DNA of 64,000 bases from Pseudomonadota bacterium (lineage in GTDB: Bacteria; Desulfobacterota; Desulfobacteria; Desulfobacterales; Desulfobacteraceae): contig JAHJLV010000060.1 in the NCBI GenBank assembly GCA_018821535.1, forward strand, positions 1-64,000. The letters are read 5' to 3'. Within the stretch, counting starts at the first letter, position 1. The number at the start of each line of letters is the position of its first letter. The notes beneath the pieces were generated by a model, which saw only the letters and a program-made list of their open reading frames with translations, did no database searches and was not told where the DNA came from. Both the position numbers and the translations under genes were made by a program. This document shows, piece after piece, positions 1 through 8,279 of the stretch.

Positions 1-130
1 TATCCTCCGGAAGGATAAAATATAAAAAGCACAATAAATTACGATACGCAAGCTTTTATTTAGTAATTTTAAGTAGTTAAATGGTATGGAAACCGGGAAT
101 TTTAAATGTCGTTGAAGAAACTTTATATTT

Positions 131-347
131 GTCGTTGATCACCTGCCGGAAAATCTGCCGCGCATCGATGTTGTTCATGAGCTCACTGAAGAGGAAAGGC
201 AATGCAACTGTGGCTGTCTCAAGGATCGCATTGGCCAGGAAATATCTGTTCGAACAGTTGCCCGGAGCGATGACAGAAGAAGACTTCAGAGCACTGCTCC
301 CATACAACGTCGATAAAAACCAGCTGGCTGGGCCTGCGATCTCCTGA
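131..347 (+). pseudogene. Decayed IS66-family transposase remnant
   Basis: Two short IS66 transposase pieces lie in different frames. From 131 the frame reads a stretch with LPRIDVVHELTEEE followed by a C-N-C-G-C knuckle, as in the zinc-binding region of IS66 TnpC. From about 240 a shifted frame reads KYLFEQLPGAMTEEDFRALL up to a TGA ending at 347, which resembles the extreme C-terminus of IS66 transposases. The whole catalytic DDE core is missing between them, so this is an internally deleted, frameshifted relic. It abuts a partial RHS copy on the other strand. The family call rests on remembered IS66 motifs; the loss of reading frame is seen directly. Confidence 0.7.
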
Positions 348-370
348 GTGGGGTTTAAACAGCGCTTACC

Positions 371-528
371 GTGCAAAAGCCCTGTTCCCGGACGATACTG
401 ATAGGTAACAAAATAGCCGTCCGGATAGGTGAGTTTTGTCATCTTGCCGGAAAGATCGTACTTTTTTGAGGTGGTAAAGGACTGATTGTTGATAATCTTG
501 GTGATCACCCGGTCACGACCCATGACAT
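371..528 (-). pseudogene. 158-bp partial second copy of an RHS YD-repeat segment
   Basis: This stretch aligns without gaps to 2526-2683 inside the large RHS gene; by hand I count about 24 mismatches in 158 positions. It encodes the same YD-repeat segment (ITKII, YDLSGKMTKLTYPDGYFVTYQY, PGTGLLH). Homology stops abruptly on both sides: at the IS66 remnant on the low side and at a short hairpin-rich spacer on the high side. It therefore appears to be a fragment of a second, diverged RHS gene rather than a working gene. The open frame running on to position 77 is a chance fusion with antisense IS66 sequence. Confidence 0.8.
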
Positions 529-538
529 GAATAAAAAC

Positions 539-594
539 GGGGTCTGTCCCCAATTACACATTACATAATCACCAAATCTTATGATCTGTAATGT
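539..594. repeat. Two small inverted repeats after the RHS gene
   Basis: A GGGG-TCTGT-CCCC hairpin lies at 539-551, and an ACATTACA/TGTAATGT inverted repeat spans 558-594. They sit just beyond the stop codon of the minus-strand RHS gene and could help end that transcript, but no clear T-run follows on the minus strand. They also mark the edge of the partial RHS copy. Confidence 0.35.
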
Positions 595-629
595 GGCAAA
601 AAGTACGATAGGAATTTGGCAAATCACAT

Positions 630-3600
630 TTAATAGATTTCCTTTAATGCCGCATCATACGCATTTTGTTGTGCAGCATTGTAAGCGGAACCACCTCCGA
701 AGCCCACTGCAGCATAGTATGGACCACTAATAAACAATCCTATGCCTGCTTTGATAAAGCCATTTTTTTGAAAATTTAGACGTGCCAGAGAGCCTTTTAC
801 CATATCAGTAAAAAATGTTGAATCAATAGAATTTTTGTTTCTGCCGAGCTCACCATAACCTAAATCATGGCCTTCAGCAGCTTCCCAGCCAGCAGTAGAT
901 GTTCCTAAATAGTCAATTATAAAGTTGAATGTTTTGTTGCCATTTTCGGCACCATAACCATTCTTTGTTCTATTATTTACTCCATTTTCATAAGTGGCTT
1001 GAATATCGTTCCCATCAACATTTACACCGAATCGTCCAGTTTGAGTGTTATAAGATACTCCCATTAGGCCGACAGTATTAGAAAAACTTCCTAAACTGCT
1101 ATAACCGACAGATGTTGATGCCGGTCCATATCCAAACCCAGCGTTGACAGAATAATTCCCTGACCCAAAATAATATGTTCCGCTGAAACTGCCCCCCGAA
1201 AAACCGTAACTTTCAGAATAATAAAATCCCATATTTCGATCATAACCAACAGTACTATATGAACCGGCCCCCCAACTTGCACCGGCATCGATGTCCCAGC
1301 CCCCAATGCTGAGATACCCGCCTTCTCCAATTCCAACACCAAAATTAGTAATACTAACCCCATCTCTAAAATCAAAACCAACTTCAAAGCCAACGCCAGC
1401 AAAAATGCCAAAATTAAGGGTTTCAATACCTAACACGTCATCCATAAGCCAGCTAACCGCGTCACCTACCCATTTAAAGGGGTTAAAGCCCCAGTGTCCA
1501 CTCGGATCCACATACATCAACGGATTATTATAGCAATAACTATACCGATTAAACGTCTGGGGATTCAGAGGATCAGGCACTATGGTATCCGCAGAGATAA
1601 ACATGCCGATGACCGGATCATAGAGCCGTGCATTGTAGTTGTACAGCCCGGTTTCTCCATCATATTCCTGATCAGTGAATTTATAGGAGGTGTCTGTAAT
1701 ATCTGAACTGCCGCTTATGGAACCATAGGGCATGTATGTGGTCTGCTGATTGTTTGTTATGGTGCCGGTGTCATCGGTGAGAACCGTTGAACTGCCCAAA
1801 TGATCCTTGTGAAAATAGACAGCGGCATTGTTTTTAATCATGGCAATGCGCAGATTACCGGCAAACAGGTATTTGGTTGCTATGCCGTTGCGGATTTCAT
1901 AGTGAGATCCGATATAATAGGTGGTTGACCCATTGTTAACGGTCTTGGCAATGCGTGTGCCGTGGCCGTCGTAGGTGAAATTCACTGTTGTGCCGCCCTT
2001 GATGATCTGCACGGGCATGTTGTCGCTGTTATAGGTGATGAGCCGGTTGGTATAATTAAGGTCCTGAATATCGGGACTTGTGATCATATTTCCGTTGGCA
2101 TCATACTGATAGGTGATTTCCTGACCGTTGTGGGTAATGGATGATACCCCGTGATAGGGATCTGATTCTTTTTGCTGGTACTGATAATCCATGACAGATA
2201 CAGATTCTCCAGCCACAAAACCACCCTGGTTGGAACTCTGTTCTGATTCCAGACGGTGGAGTGCATCATAGGTGTATTGATGGGTGACATTATTATAATC
2301 ATCCTGAATCTGGGTAATATCCCCTGCTTTTGAATAGGTATAGTTTTTATCCATCAGTTTGACGGCATCAGCATCAAATGCTTTTATGGATGTCAATCTT
2401 GTGGTGGCTTCATCATAGGTATAGGTGGTGAAGGCACCGTTGCCATAATCAATGGCACCGATCTTGCCGGTGGGTTCGTAGTCTTCAAACCAGGCCTGGG
2501 TAGTGTTGTCTGATCCAATGGTGTTGTGCAAGAGCCCTGTTCCCGGATGGTATTGATAGGTAACAAAATATCCGTCCGGATAGGTGAGTTTTGTCATTTT
2601 ACCGGACAAATCGTATTCTTTGGACGTGGTGTAGGACTGATCGCCGATGATTTTTGTGATCTCCCGGTCGCGGCCCATGACATCATAGGTAGCATACACG
2701 GTTTGTGTGTCAGCTTTTGTGACTGTATACAGCCGGCCGATACCATTGGGGATATTGGGATTGTCATATTCATAAAAAACAGGTTCGTCCCCAGTGGGGC
2801 CGGGGTTTAAGATTTCTTTTTTCAGAGGGCGGTCAAGTTCATCATAGGTGAATTGGGTGATCTTGAGTTTGGCATCGGTCTGGGTGAGCAGATTGCCGTT
2901 ATCATCATAAGTGTAGGACCAGTCCCCCATATCCGGGTCCTGCATGGCAATTTTCCGGCCCAGGGTATCGTATTGAAGATGGGTCTGCTTTCCAAAATGA
3001 TTGGTGGTTTTTAACAGATCTTTTGCAGCATTGTATTCATAATAGGTGTGAATGGTTTCTGTGTTTGAATACTGGATCACTTCTTTGACCCGGCCCAGAT
3101 AATCTTTGATTTCTTCTTTTCGGCTGTTGTCAGGATCAATGGCTGTGGTTTTAAGGCCCGAATACATGAGCACGGAAATGGCAGATTCTGATCCATTGAC
3201 GCCGGGAGATTTAATTGAGGTGGGGCGGCCGAAATAATCAAACTCGGCTTCTGACCAGGGGCAGGTTTCTGGCGGTTCCTGGGGCCAGTTGCCATCATAG
3301 GAGAAAAACGGGCCTTTGGTTTTATAGGCCCGGCCCATAGTGTCGTAGTATTTTCTGGAAACAATATACTGATCTTTGCCTCTGGTGACTGACTGGATAG
3401 GTCGGCCAAGACCGTCTTTAAATGCATATCCCACTGTCACAAGACCGGCGGCTTCGGTTTCTTTGACTTTTGAAACCGTATATCTTGGGATGGTATCGTC
3501 ATAGTACTGGGTCTGGGTCTGGCCGCCGTCGGGCAGATCCGTCTGGATGCTCCGGCCGAAGCCATCGTAGGTATAATAGGTTGTCCGGTTGTTTTCATCG

Positions 3601-6600
3601 GTGACGGATGCAGGTTTGGCATACAGATAATTATAGGTGGTGGATACGGTATGGCTGATCTGGTATTCTCCGCCCGGGCCGCTGGTGTCGGGTTTAGATG
3701 CCCTGACCGGAAAGGTCTGGGTTTCAATATCATATTCAATGGTGGAGGTATAGCCCCTGGCATTGGTGACGCTGATCTGGTTGCCGTAACTGTCATAGCC
3801 GTAGGAAACGGACGGATTGGTGCTGCCCTCCAGCCATGCAGATTCGCTTAAAAGATTACCGTTGTTGGGATTGTAGGTGAAATACTGTTCTCTGACTTTG
3901 CCTGCACCACTTGAGGTTAAAGCGTCTTCCCCTGAAAGGGTTTCCCGTGTTTTTCTCCACATCCAGTCGCCATAGACTTCGTATAGCATATCCGTGACTA
4001 GGCTTTCGGCCCCGGTGCCGGATAATATGGTTCGCACTGGGTTGCCGCTGTCATCATCGTATTCGATGTTTTTCTGGGTAAAGGTGGTGTCATCGTCATA
4101 GGTTTCAGACCGGGTCTGGGCCAGTCTGACAAAGACAACCGGATCATCAGAATTATCAAGGGGGACAGATTCATAGGTATTGGTGGTTTTAGTTAAAAGT
4201 GTTTCTTCATCCGGTTCTAAAAACTGGGTTTCATAGGCCATGCCCTTGAAAAATTCATCCTGATGGAAAAAGGTTTTGTTGATGGTGCCGTCGGGATTTA
4301 CTTTTTTAACATATCCAAACCCCCGGAATTCTTTTTCTTCAAAATCATACAGGCCGTTATAGTATTCATAGTTTTCTGTTGAAAGATTGCCAAGGCCGTC
4401 GTTAATTGTCCGGGCGGTGACAAGGAACATTTTGTTGGGCATCAGTGTGTGGGTAAACGCAGTGGACGGCGTATAGTTCATGCTTATGGATGCGGCATTC
4501 TGGGTTTTGGCGCTTTTGAGCAAAGACGGGGTGCCAAAGCCCTGGGCAGGATATGAATAGATGACGCCGTTGTCTGCACTTCGGACAAGATCCAGAACAC
4601 CGTCACCGTTAATATCGTTGAACATTACCCCTAAACGGATGTCGGATCCAGGTTTGCTTTGGGAAAAATTTGTGGTTTCAAAACTGCCGTCGCCTTTGCC
4701 AAGGTAAATATATACCGTGCAGGACAGATCTTCTTTGATCAGATCGGCATATCCGTCATTGTTAACATCCCGGACCTGAACCAGATTGTGACCATTGCCG
4801 CCGGGACCTGAGTGAGTGATCGGGGAATTAAAAAAGGAACCGTTTCCATTGTTCAGATACACAGATACGGTTCCATCCGTTCGGAAGGTGATCAGATCGG
4901 TGAGTCCATCTGCGTTTACATCGCCGAATTTTGTATAGCCTACTTTAATGTCCGGTGCAGTGAAAGTAGTTGTCGGTGTGGTATCAAAACCGTCAGTGCC
5001 GTTGAAAAGAAACATATGCAGGGTGTTGTTGTTATCCTTCCGGATAAGATCCGGATAGGAATCATGATCAATGTCTATTAAAAATTCTCTGCCCACACCA
5101 CCATGAAGACCGTCCACCTGGGTATATGTATCTGAAAAACTATTGGTGTCCTTGTCAAACAGATAGACATAGGTGGTTTCGTTGGCTACTTTTTCGGCGA
5201 ATTGATCTACAATAGCGAGAACCATACCAGATATGCCTTGCCCGGATGCGGGTGGTGTTGGTTCAGTATAGTTTTTAGTTGATTTGATCAGATCTCCTGC
5301 ACCATCACCATTCAGATCAGCAACAGCAACCTGCCATTCACCGTTTCCGCCCGGGCCATTGTGAGTAGAAAAGTTTTCAAAGGTTCCATCACCCAATGAG
5401 AAAGCGTAATATACGGCACCACCGCTATCACTTTTTATCAAATCAACTTTCCCATCGGCATTAATATCTCCGAGACTGATATAACCGGCTCCCTGACCGC
5501 CAGGACCTTCAATGGTGTTAAATGTTTCAAAGATGCCGTCTCCCCGGCCAAGGGCCGTATACACGGTGCCGGTGGTATCATGTTTGATCAAATCATCTTT
5601 GCCGTCACCGTTAAGGTCTGCAAACCGCATATATCCGGATGCTGTAGCGCCGGGTGTGGTGGTGGCCTGGTAGCTGTCAAAATTTATCAGGCCGCCGGCA
5701 TTCCATTCCAGCTCCACAGGGGGCATGGTGCTGCCGTCTGACCCGATTTTCTGAACTTTGTCAAGGCGGGACAGATTAACCGGAGCATCGGTCTGATAAA
5801 TTAAATTATAGCTTGAACAAAGGTCATCGTCCTTATTGTAGATATTAATGGCTTTCAGGCGTTTGGCCGTGGTGATTTTTTTGCCGATGGAATAGGAAAC
5901 AAGGGGGTCTGGCCGATCTTCAAGCTCGAAAAAGACCTTGTTGGGAGGGGCAAGATCGGGGAATCCATTGTTATAATCATGGCCGGTATATTCAATGGAA
6001 TCCAGATAGACCTGTCCCTGATCTGTGGTATAATTGACGATAAAATAGTTTCCATTGGTGTCTTCCACCCGTTCCAGCATCCAGATAAAGGTATTGTTAT
6101 CATCTTTGCCAAGACGGGAATTTAAGGAAGCACCATAAAAAAATATGCTGCCGTTTTTAGCAGTCACGGTCCAGGTATTGGCTGTTTCATCAAAATAATA
6201 TTTGGAAAAACCGCTTTCGATTTTAGCCCGGTAATAACCTGTTCCCCATTCAGACCAGGGAACAAGTTCGTCTGAGCCTGCCAGAAATTCATGGGCCGAA
6301 TAATCAAGTCCGCGCTTGGTGGCGCGCTGGATAGCAGGCATGCCAAGATTCCATCCAAGACCCAGCCATCCGTTGCCGGAAAAACTGTTGTACGAGAGAG
6401 AAAGATTGGGTGCAAGATTGTTTCTTCCCGGTAATACGCTGATGGGGATAGAATAAGTGGCAGCTCCGGTAAATTGCATTGCACTGGGAACCGGTGTGGA
6501 CTGATAGCCTACATCTGCTGTGCCGGTGTCTTCTGCATATAAATTAAGCGGTGAAAGGCATATAATTAACAGGATTGTGAGTATGGATAAGATTTTATTG

Positions 6601-6605
6601 CTCAT
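630..6605 (-). CDS. Secreted SpvB / FG-GAP / RHS-repeat giant protein, 1991 aa
   Basis: The N-terminus is a Sec signal peptide (hydrophobic to about residue 24, ending LYAED). Next comes an SpvB-like module (about 25-325, with GNGWLGLGWNL), then at least seven FG-GAP/VCBS-type repeats of the form D-x-N-x-D-G-x-x-D-L-I (about 325-690). A TcdB/RHS middle follows, with many YD repeats (YDxxGRxxxxT), and the RHS core HKDHLGSS...YNARLYDPxxGxFxSxD...NRYSYCYNNPLxYxDPSGH at about 1598-1702. The last 287 residues form a distinct Gly/Tyr-rich tip. Near its end is G-H-D-L-G-Y-G (H1913, D1914, Y1917) with D1928 and D1934 behind it, which resembles the HD..Y signature of phospholipase A2-like domains. No immunity gene is visible downstream. 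The family's usual role is a surface or secreted shell carrying a variable effector; effector activity here is inferred. Confidence 0.9.
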   Translation of the reverse strand: MSNKILSILTILLIICLSPLNLYAEDTGTADVGYQSTPVPSAMQFTGAATYSIPISVLPGRNNLAPNLSLSYNSFSGNGWLGLGWNLGMPAIQRATKRGLDYSAHEFLAGSDELVPWSEWGTGYYRAKIESGFSKYYFDETANTWTVTAKNGSIFFYGASLNSRLGKDDNNTFIWMLERVEDTNGNYFIVNYTTDQGQVYLDSIEYTGHDYNNGFPDLAPPNKVFFELEDRPDPLVSYSIGKKITTAKRLKAINIYNKDDDLCSSYNLIYQTDAPVNLSRLDKVQKIGSDGSTMPPVELEWNAGGLINFDSYQATTTPGATASGYMRFADLNGDGKDDLIKHDTTGTVYTALGRGDGIFETFNTIEGPGGQGAGYISLGDINADGKVDLIKSDSGGAVYYAFSLGDGTFENFSTHNGPGGNGEWQVAVADLNGDGAGDLIKSTKNYTEPTPPASGQGISGMVLAIVDQFAEKVANETTYVYLFDKDTNSFSDTYTQVDGLHGGVGREFLIDIDHDSYPDLIRKDNNNTLHMFLFNGTDGFDTTPTTTFTAPDIKVGYTKFGDVNADGLTDLITFRTDGTVSVYLNNGNGSFFNSPITHSGPGGNGHNLVQVRDVNNDGYADLIKEDLSCTVYIYLGKGDGSFETTNFSQSKPGSDIRLGVMFNDINGDGVLDLVRSADNGVIYSYPAQGFGTPSLLKSAKTQNAASISMNYTPSTAFTHTLMPNKMFLVTARTINDGLGNLSTENYEYYNGLYDFEEKEFRGFGYVKKVNPDGTINKTFFHQDEFFKGMAYETQFLEPDEETLLTKTTNTYESVPLDNSDDPVVFVRLAQTRSETYDDDTTFTQKNIEYDDDSGNPVRTILSGTGAESLVTDMLYEVYGDWMWRKTRETLSGEDALTSSGAGKVREQYFTYNPNNGNLLSESAWLEGSTNPSVSYGYDSYGNQISVTNARGYTSTIEYDIETQTFPVRASKPDTSGPGGEYQISHTVSTTYNYLYAKPASVTDENNRTTYYTYDGFGRSIQTDLPDGGQTQTQYYDDTIPRYTVSKVKETEAAGLVTVGYAFKDGLGRPIQSVTRGKDQYIVSRKYYDTMGRAYKTKGPFFSYDGNWPQEPPETCPWSEAEFDYFGRPTSIKSPGVNGSESAISVLMYSGLKTTAIDPDNSRKEEIKDYLGRVKEVIQYSNTETIHTYYEYNAAKDLLKTTNHFGKQTHLQYDTLGRKIAMQDPDMGDWSYTYDDNGNLLTQTDAKLKITQFTYDELDRPLKKEILNPGPTGDEPVFYEYDNPNIPNGIGRLYTVTKADTQTVYATYDVMGRDREITKIIGDQSYTTSKEYDLSGKMTKLTYPDGYFVTYQYHPGTGLLHNTIGSDNTTQAWFEDYEPTGKIGAIDYGNGAFTTYTYDEATTRLTSIKAFDADAVKLMDKNYTYSKAGDITQIQDDYNNVTHQYTYDALHRLESEQSSNQGGFVAGESVSVMDYQYQQKESDPYHGVSSITHNGQEITYQYDANGNMITSPDIQDLNYTNRLITYNSDNMPVQIIKGGTTVNFTYDGHGTRIAKTVNNGSTTYYIGSHYEIRNGIATKYLFAGNLRIAMIKNNAAVYFHKDHLGSSTVLTDDTGTITNNQQTTYMPYGSISGSSDITDTSYKFTDQEYDGETGLYNYNARLYDPVIGMFISADTIVPDPLNPQTFNRYSYCYNNPLMYVDPSGHWGFNPFKWVGDAVSWLMDDVLGIETLNFGIFAGVGFEVGFDFRDGVSITNFGVGIGEGGYLSIGGWDIDAGASWGAGSYSTVGYDRNMGFYYSESYGFSGGSFSGTYYFGSGNYSVNAGFGYGPASTSVGYSSLGSFSNTVGLMGVSYNTQTGRFGVNVDGNDIQATYENGVNNRTKNGYGAENGNKTFNFIIDYLGTSTAGWEAAEGHDLGYGELGRNKNSIDSTFFTDMVKGSLARLNFQKNGFIKAGIGLFISGPYYAAVGFGGGSAYNAAQQNAYDAALKEIY

Positions 6606-6657
6606 GTGTTCTTTCCCTTTTTAACCTTGTGTGTCTTTATTTCTGGCTCTATGTGCT

Positions 6658-7317
6658 TTATTTTATCCGGATGATTTTTTTAATTCTGCCAAGTTCGTCA
6701 TATATATAATGCGTTCCTTTGGCGGGAAGACTTGCTGCACTGGTCGGATCTGACTGGGGATTTGCATCGTCTGGCCCCCGGAAATTATATTCCATGTAGT
6801 TGGTCAGGCCATCCCCGTCGGAATCTATTTTGGCATCAGCGTTATCAAGAGGATTCAAACCATATCTAAGTTCCCAGTAATCACTCATCCGGTCATTATC
6901 GGAGTCGGGGGTGCATGGACTGGTCTCTAAAGCATCAATTCGTCCGTTATGATTAACATCTTCCTGGTTGTCCGAAAGAAGGTCGCCGTCGGAATCTGCC
7001 GACAGATAATTTGAGCATGAATATAACCGCTCAACAAAATCCAGGATCAGATCGCCGTCTGTATCCGGACTTGCCACCGCAACTAACACACCGCCGGATT
7101 CGACTTTAAAACCGATATTAAAGCTTATACCGTCTTCAGCGTATATCTTTAAAGTCACACCGGAATTGATCACAGTGGTTCCCTGGGTTTGTATTAAATC
7201 ATTGATGTAATATTCGCCGGAAGCGACATTACCAGTGAGAGTCAGGGGCGCTGCATGCGCTGCCAGGCTGATAAATAAAATACTGGACGCTGCCAGTAAG
7301 ACATGTTTTATTTTCAT
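6658..7317 (-). CDS. Secreted calcium-repeat (TSP3-like) protein with a terminal YD repeat
   Basis: A signal peptide (MKIKHVLLAASSILFISLAAHA) leads a 219-aa protein. The first part (about 25-85) is a beta-rich stretch with GVTLKIYAEDGISFNIGFKVESGG, similar to the adhesin-like segments often placed before RHS proteins. Residues about 85-185 hold thrombospondin type-3-like Ca2+ repeats (DTDGDLILD, DSDGDLLSD, DSDNDRMSD, DSDGDGLTN). The last residues, YIYDELGRIKKIIR, are a single YD repeat identical in style to those of the neighbouring RHS gene. It lies 52 bp upstream of that gene in the same direction, so it is probably an operon partner that may dock to, or have split from, the RHS shell. Function unknown. 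Confidence 0.75.
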   Translation of the reverse strand: MKIKHVLLAASSILFISLAAHAAPLTLTGNVASGEYYINDLIQTQGTTVINSGVTLKIYAEDGISFNIGFKVESGGVLVAVASPDTDGDLILDFVERLYSCSNYLSADSDGDLLSDNQEDVNHNGRIDALETSPCTPDSDNDRMSDYWELRYGLNPLDNADAKIDSDGDGLTNYMEYNFRGPDDANPQSDPTSAASLPAKGTHYIYDELGRIKKIIRIK

Positions 7318-7368
7318 GATCTGTATCCTGAAATTTAAATTTTTTGTTATAATCAGTTTTAATCACGG

Positions 7369-8211
7369 CTATTGTTCATAATAAACAGTTCCATCCGGAA
7401 GCTGATATTTGGTGGCCTCATAAGAAATCAGGCAGTAGCCGGGAGCCCCGGCACCACCGCCACCACCGCCACCGCCACCGGCACCACCACCACCACCGGC
7501 ACCATAACCAGTGCCGCCAGCCCCGCCAGCAGCATAACCTATGACATTGGTACTTCCTCCGGCGCCTGCAAGAGAAACAGACCCGTATCCATTTGCCCCG
7601 CGCCCCCCATTGCCTGCTATACAGAAGGTTGAACCTTTGACGCTTTCGCAACTATGTGCCGGGCTGCCAGCTGTGCCAGGTACACCATAGCCAGATCTTG
7701 CGGTCAGCAGAGAACCAAAAACACTGATTTGATTAGAAGATCCAATGACTATTCCAATACTGTCTCCTGGCGTTACAGTTATGTTCTGGGTGATAATTTC
7801 TCCAGCGCTGCCACCACTGCCACCCGTATCACCGCCTCCGTTTGAACCAGCCATTCCTCCGGCCACCAAGGTGACTGTGATGTTATTAACAGATGGCGGG
7901 ACAATCCATGTGCCGTTTGTGGTATATGGGATCGATAAAGTTTCTACACCCATATTCAAAGCAGCCTCAGAGGTCATAATTTTTATCCAGTGAGTGGTGA
8001 ATAACATGGGCTGATGATCTGTTGTAAGGTAAATATCCCCTGCTGAAGGATTTTCCGGGGGAAGTTCAGTTGGTTTCAGGTTCAATACATAATCGATATT
8101 GACCTTGCCATCACTGTCTATTTTAAGAGGGGGGCCTTCAGCAAAGACAGCGCTTGAAAATACAAAGAAGAAAACAAATAAAAATAGGGCGCTTTTTTTT
8201 AACGAGATCAT
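7369..8211 (-). CDS. Secreted glycine-rich protein, possible fibre or surface component
   Basis: A signal peptide ends at about VFAEG. Residues about 25-60 include a SAGDIYLTTDHQPM-like strand as found in tail-fibre-type proteins. The remainder is a glycine-rich domain starting W-I-V-P-P-S-V-N-N-I-T-V-T-L-V-A-G-G, then long GG-rich tracts including an uninterrupted poly-Gly run near residues 235-265, with two Cys pairs. The glycine tract makes the DNA at 7440-7505 a low-complexity CCA/CCG repeat. It is the first gene of a block with the calcium-repeat and RHS genes (51 bp gap). It is likely exported and structural; no catalytic motif is seen. Confidence 0.7.
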   Translation of the reverse strand: MISLKKSALFLFVFFFVFSSAVFAEGPPLKIDSDGKVNIDYVLNLKPTELPPENPSAGDIYLTTDHQPMLFTTHWIKIMTSEAALNMGVETLSIPYTTNGTWIVPPSVNNITVTLVAGGMAGSNGGGDTGGSGGSAGEIITQNITVTPGDSIGIVIGSSNQISVFGSLLTARSGYGVPGTAGSPAHSCESVKGSTFCIAGNGGRGANGYGSVSLAGAGGSTNVIGYAAGGAGGTGYGAGGGGGAGGGGGGGGGAGAPGYCLISYEATKYQLPDGTVYYEQ

Positions 8212-8279
8212 GACATTTCCTTTCTGTTTTTTATTCAGATCATATTTAAATTATTTACAAAGTCCTGTGTAACTTAATT

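Noticed and set aside
77..553. 158-aa minus-strand open frame beginning like an RHS repeat
   Set aside because: Only 371-528 is RHS-derived; the remainder runs antisense through the IS66 relic, so the frame is a chance chimera.
7440..7505. CCA/CCG-rich tandem tract as a possible CRISPR or minisatellite
   Set aside because: It is the codon repeat of the poly-glycine region of the secreted glycine-rich protein.
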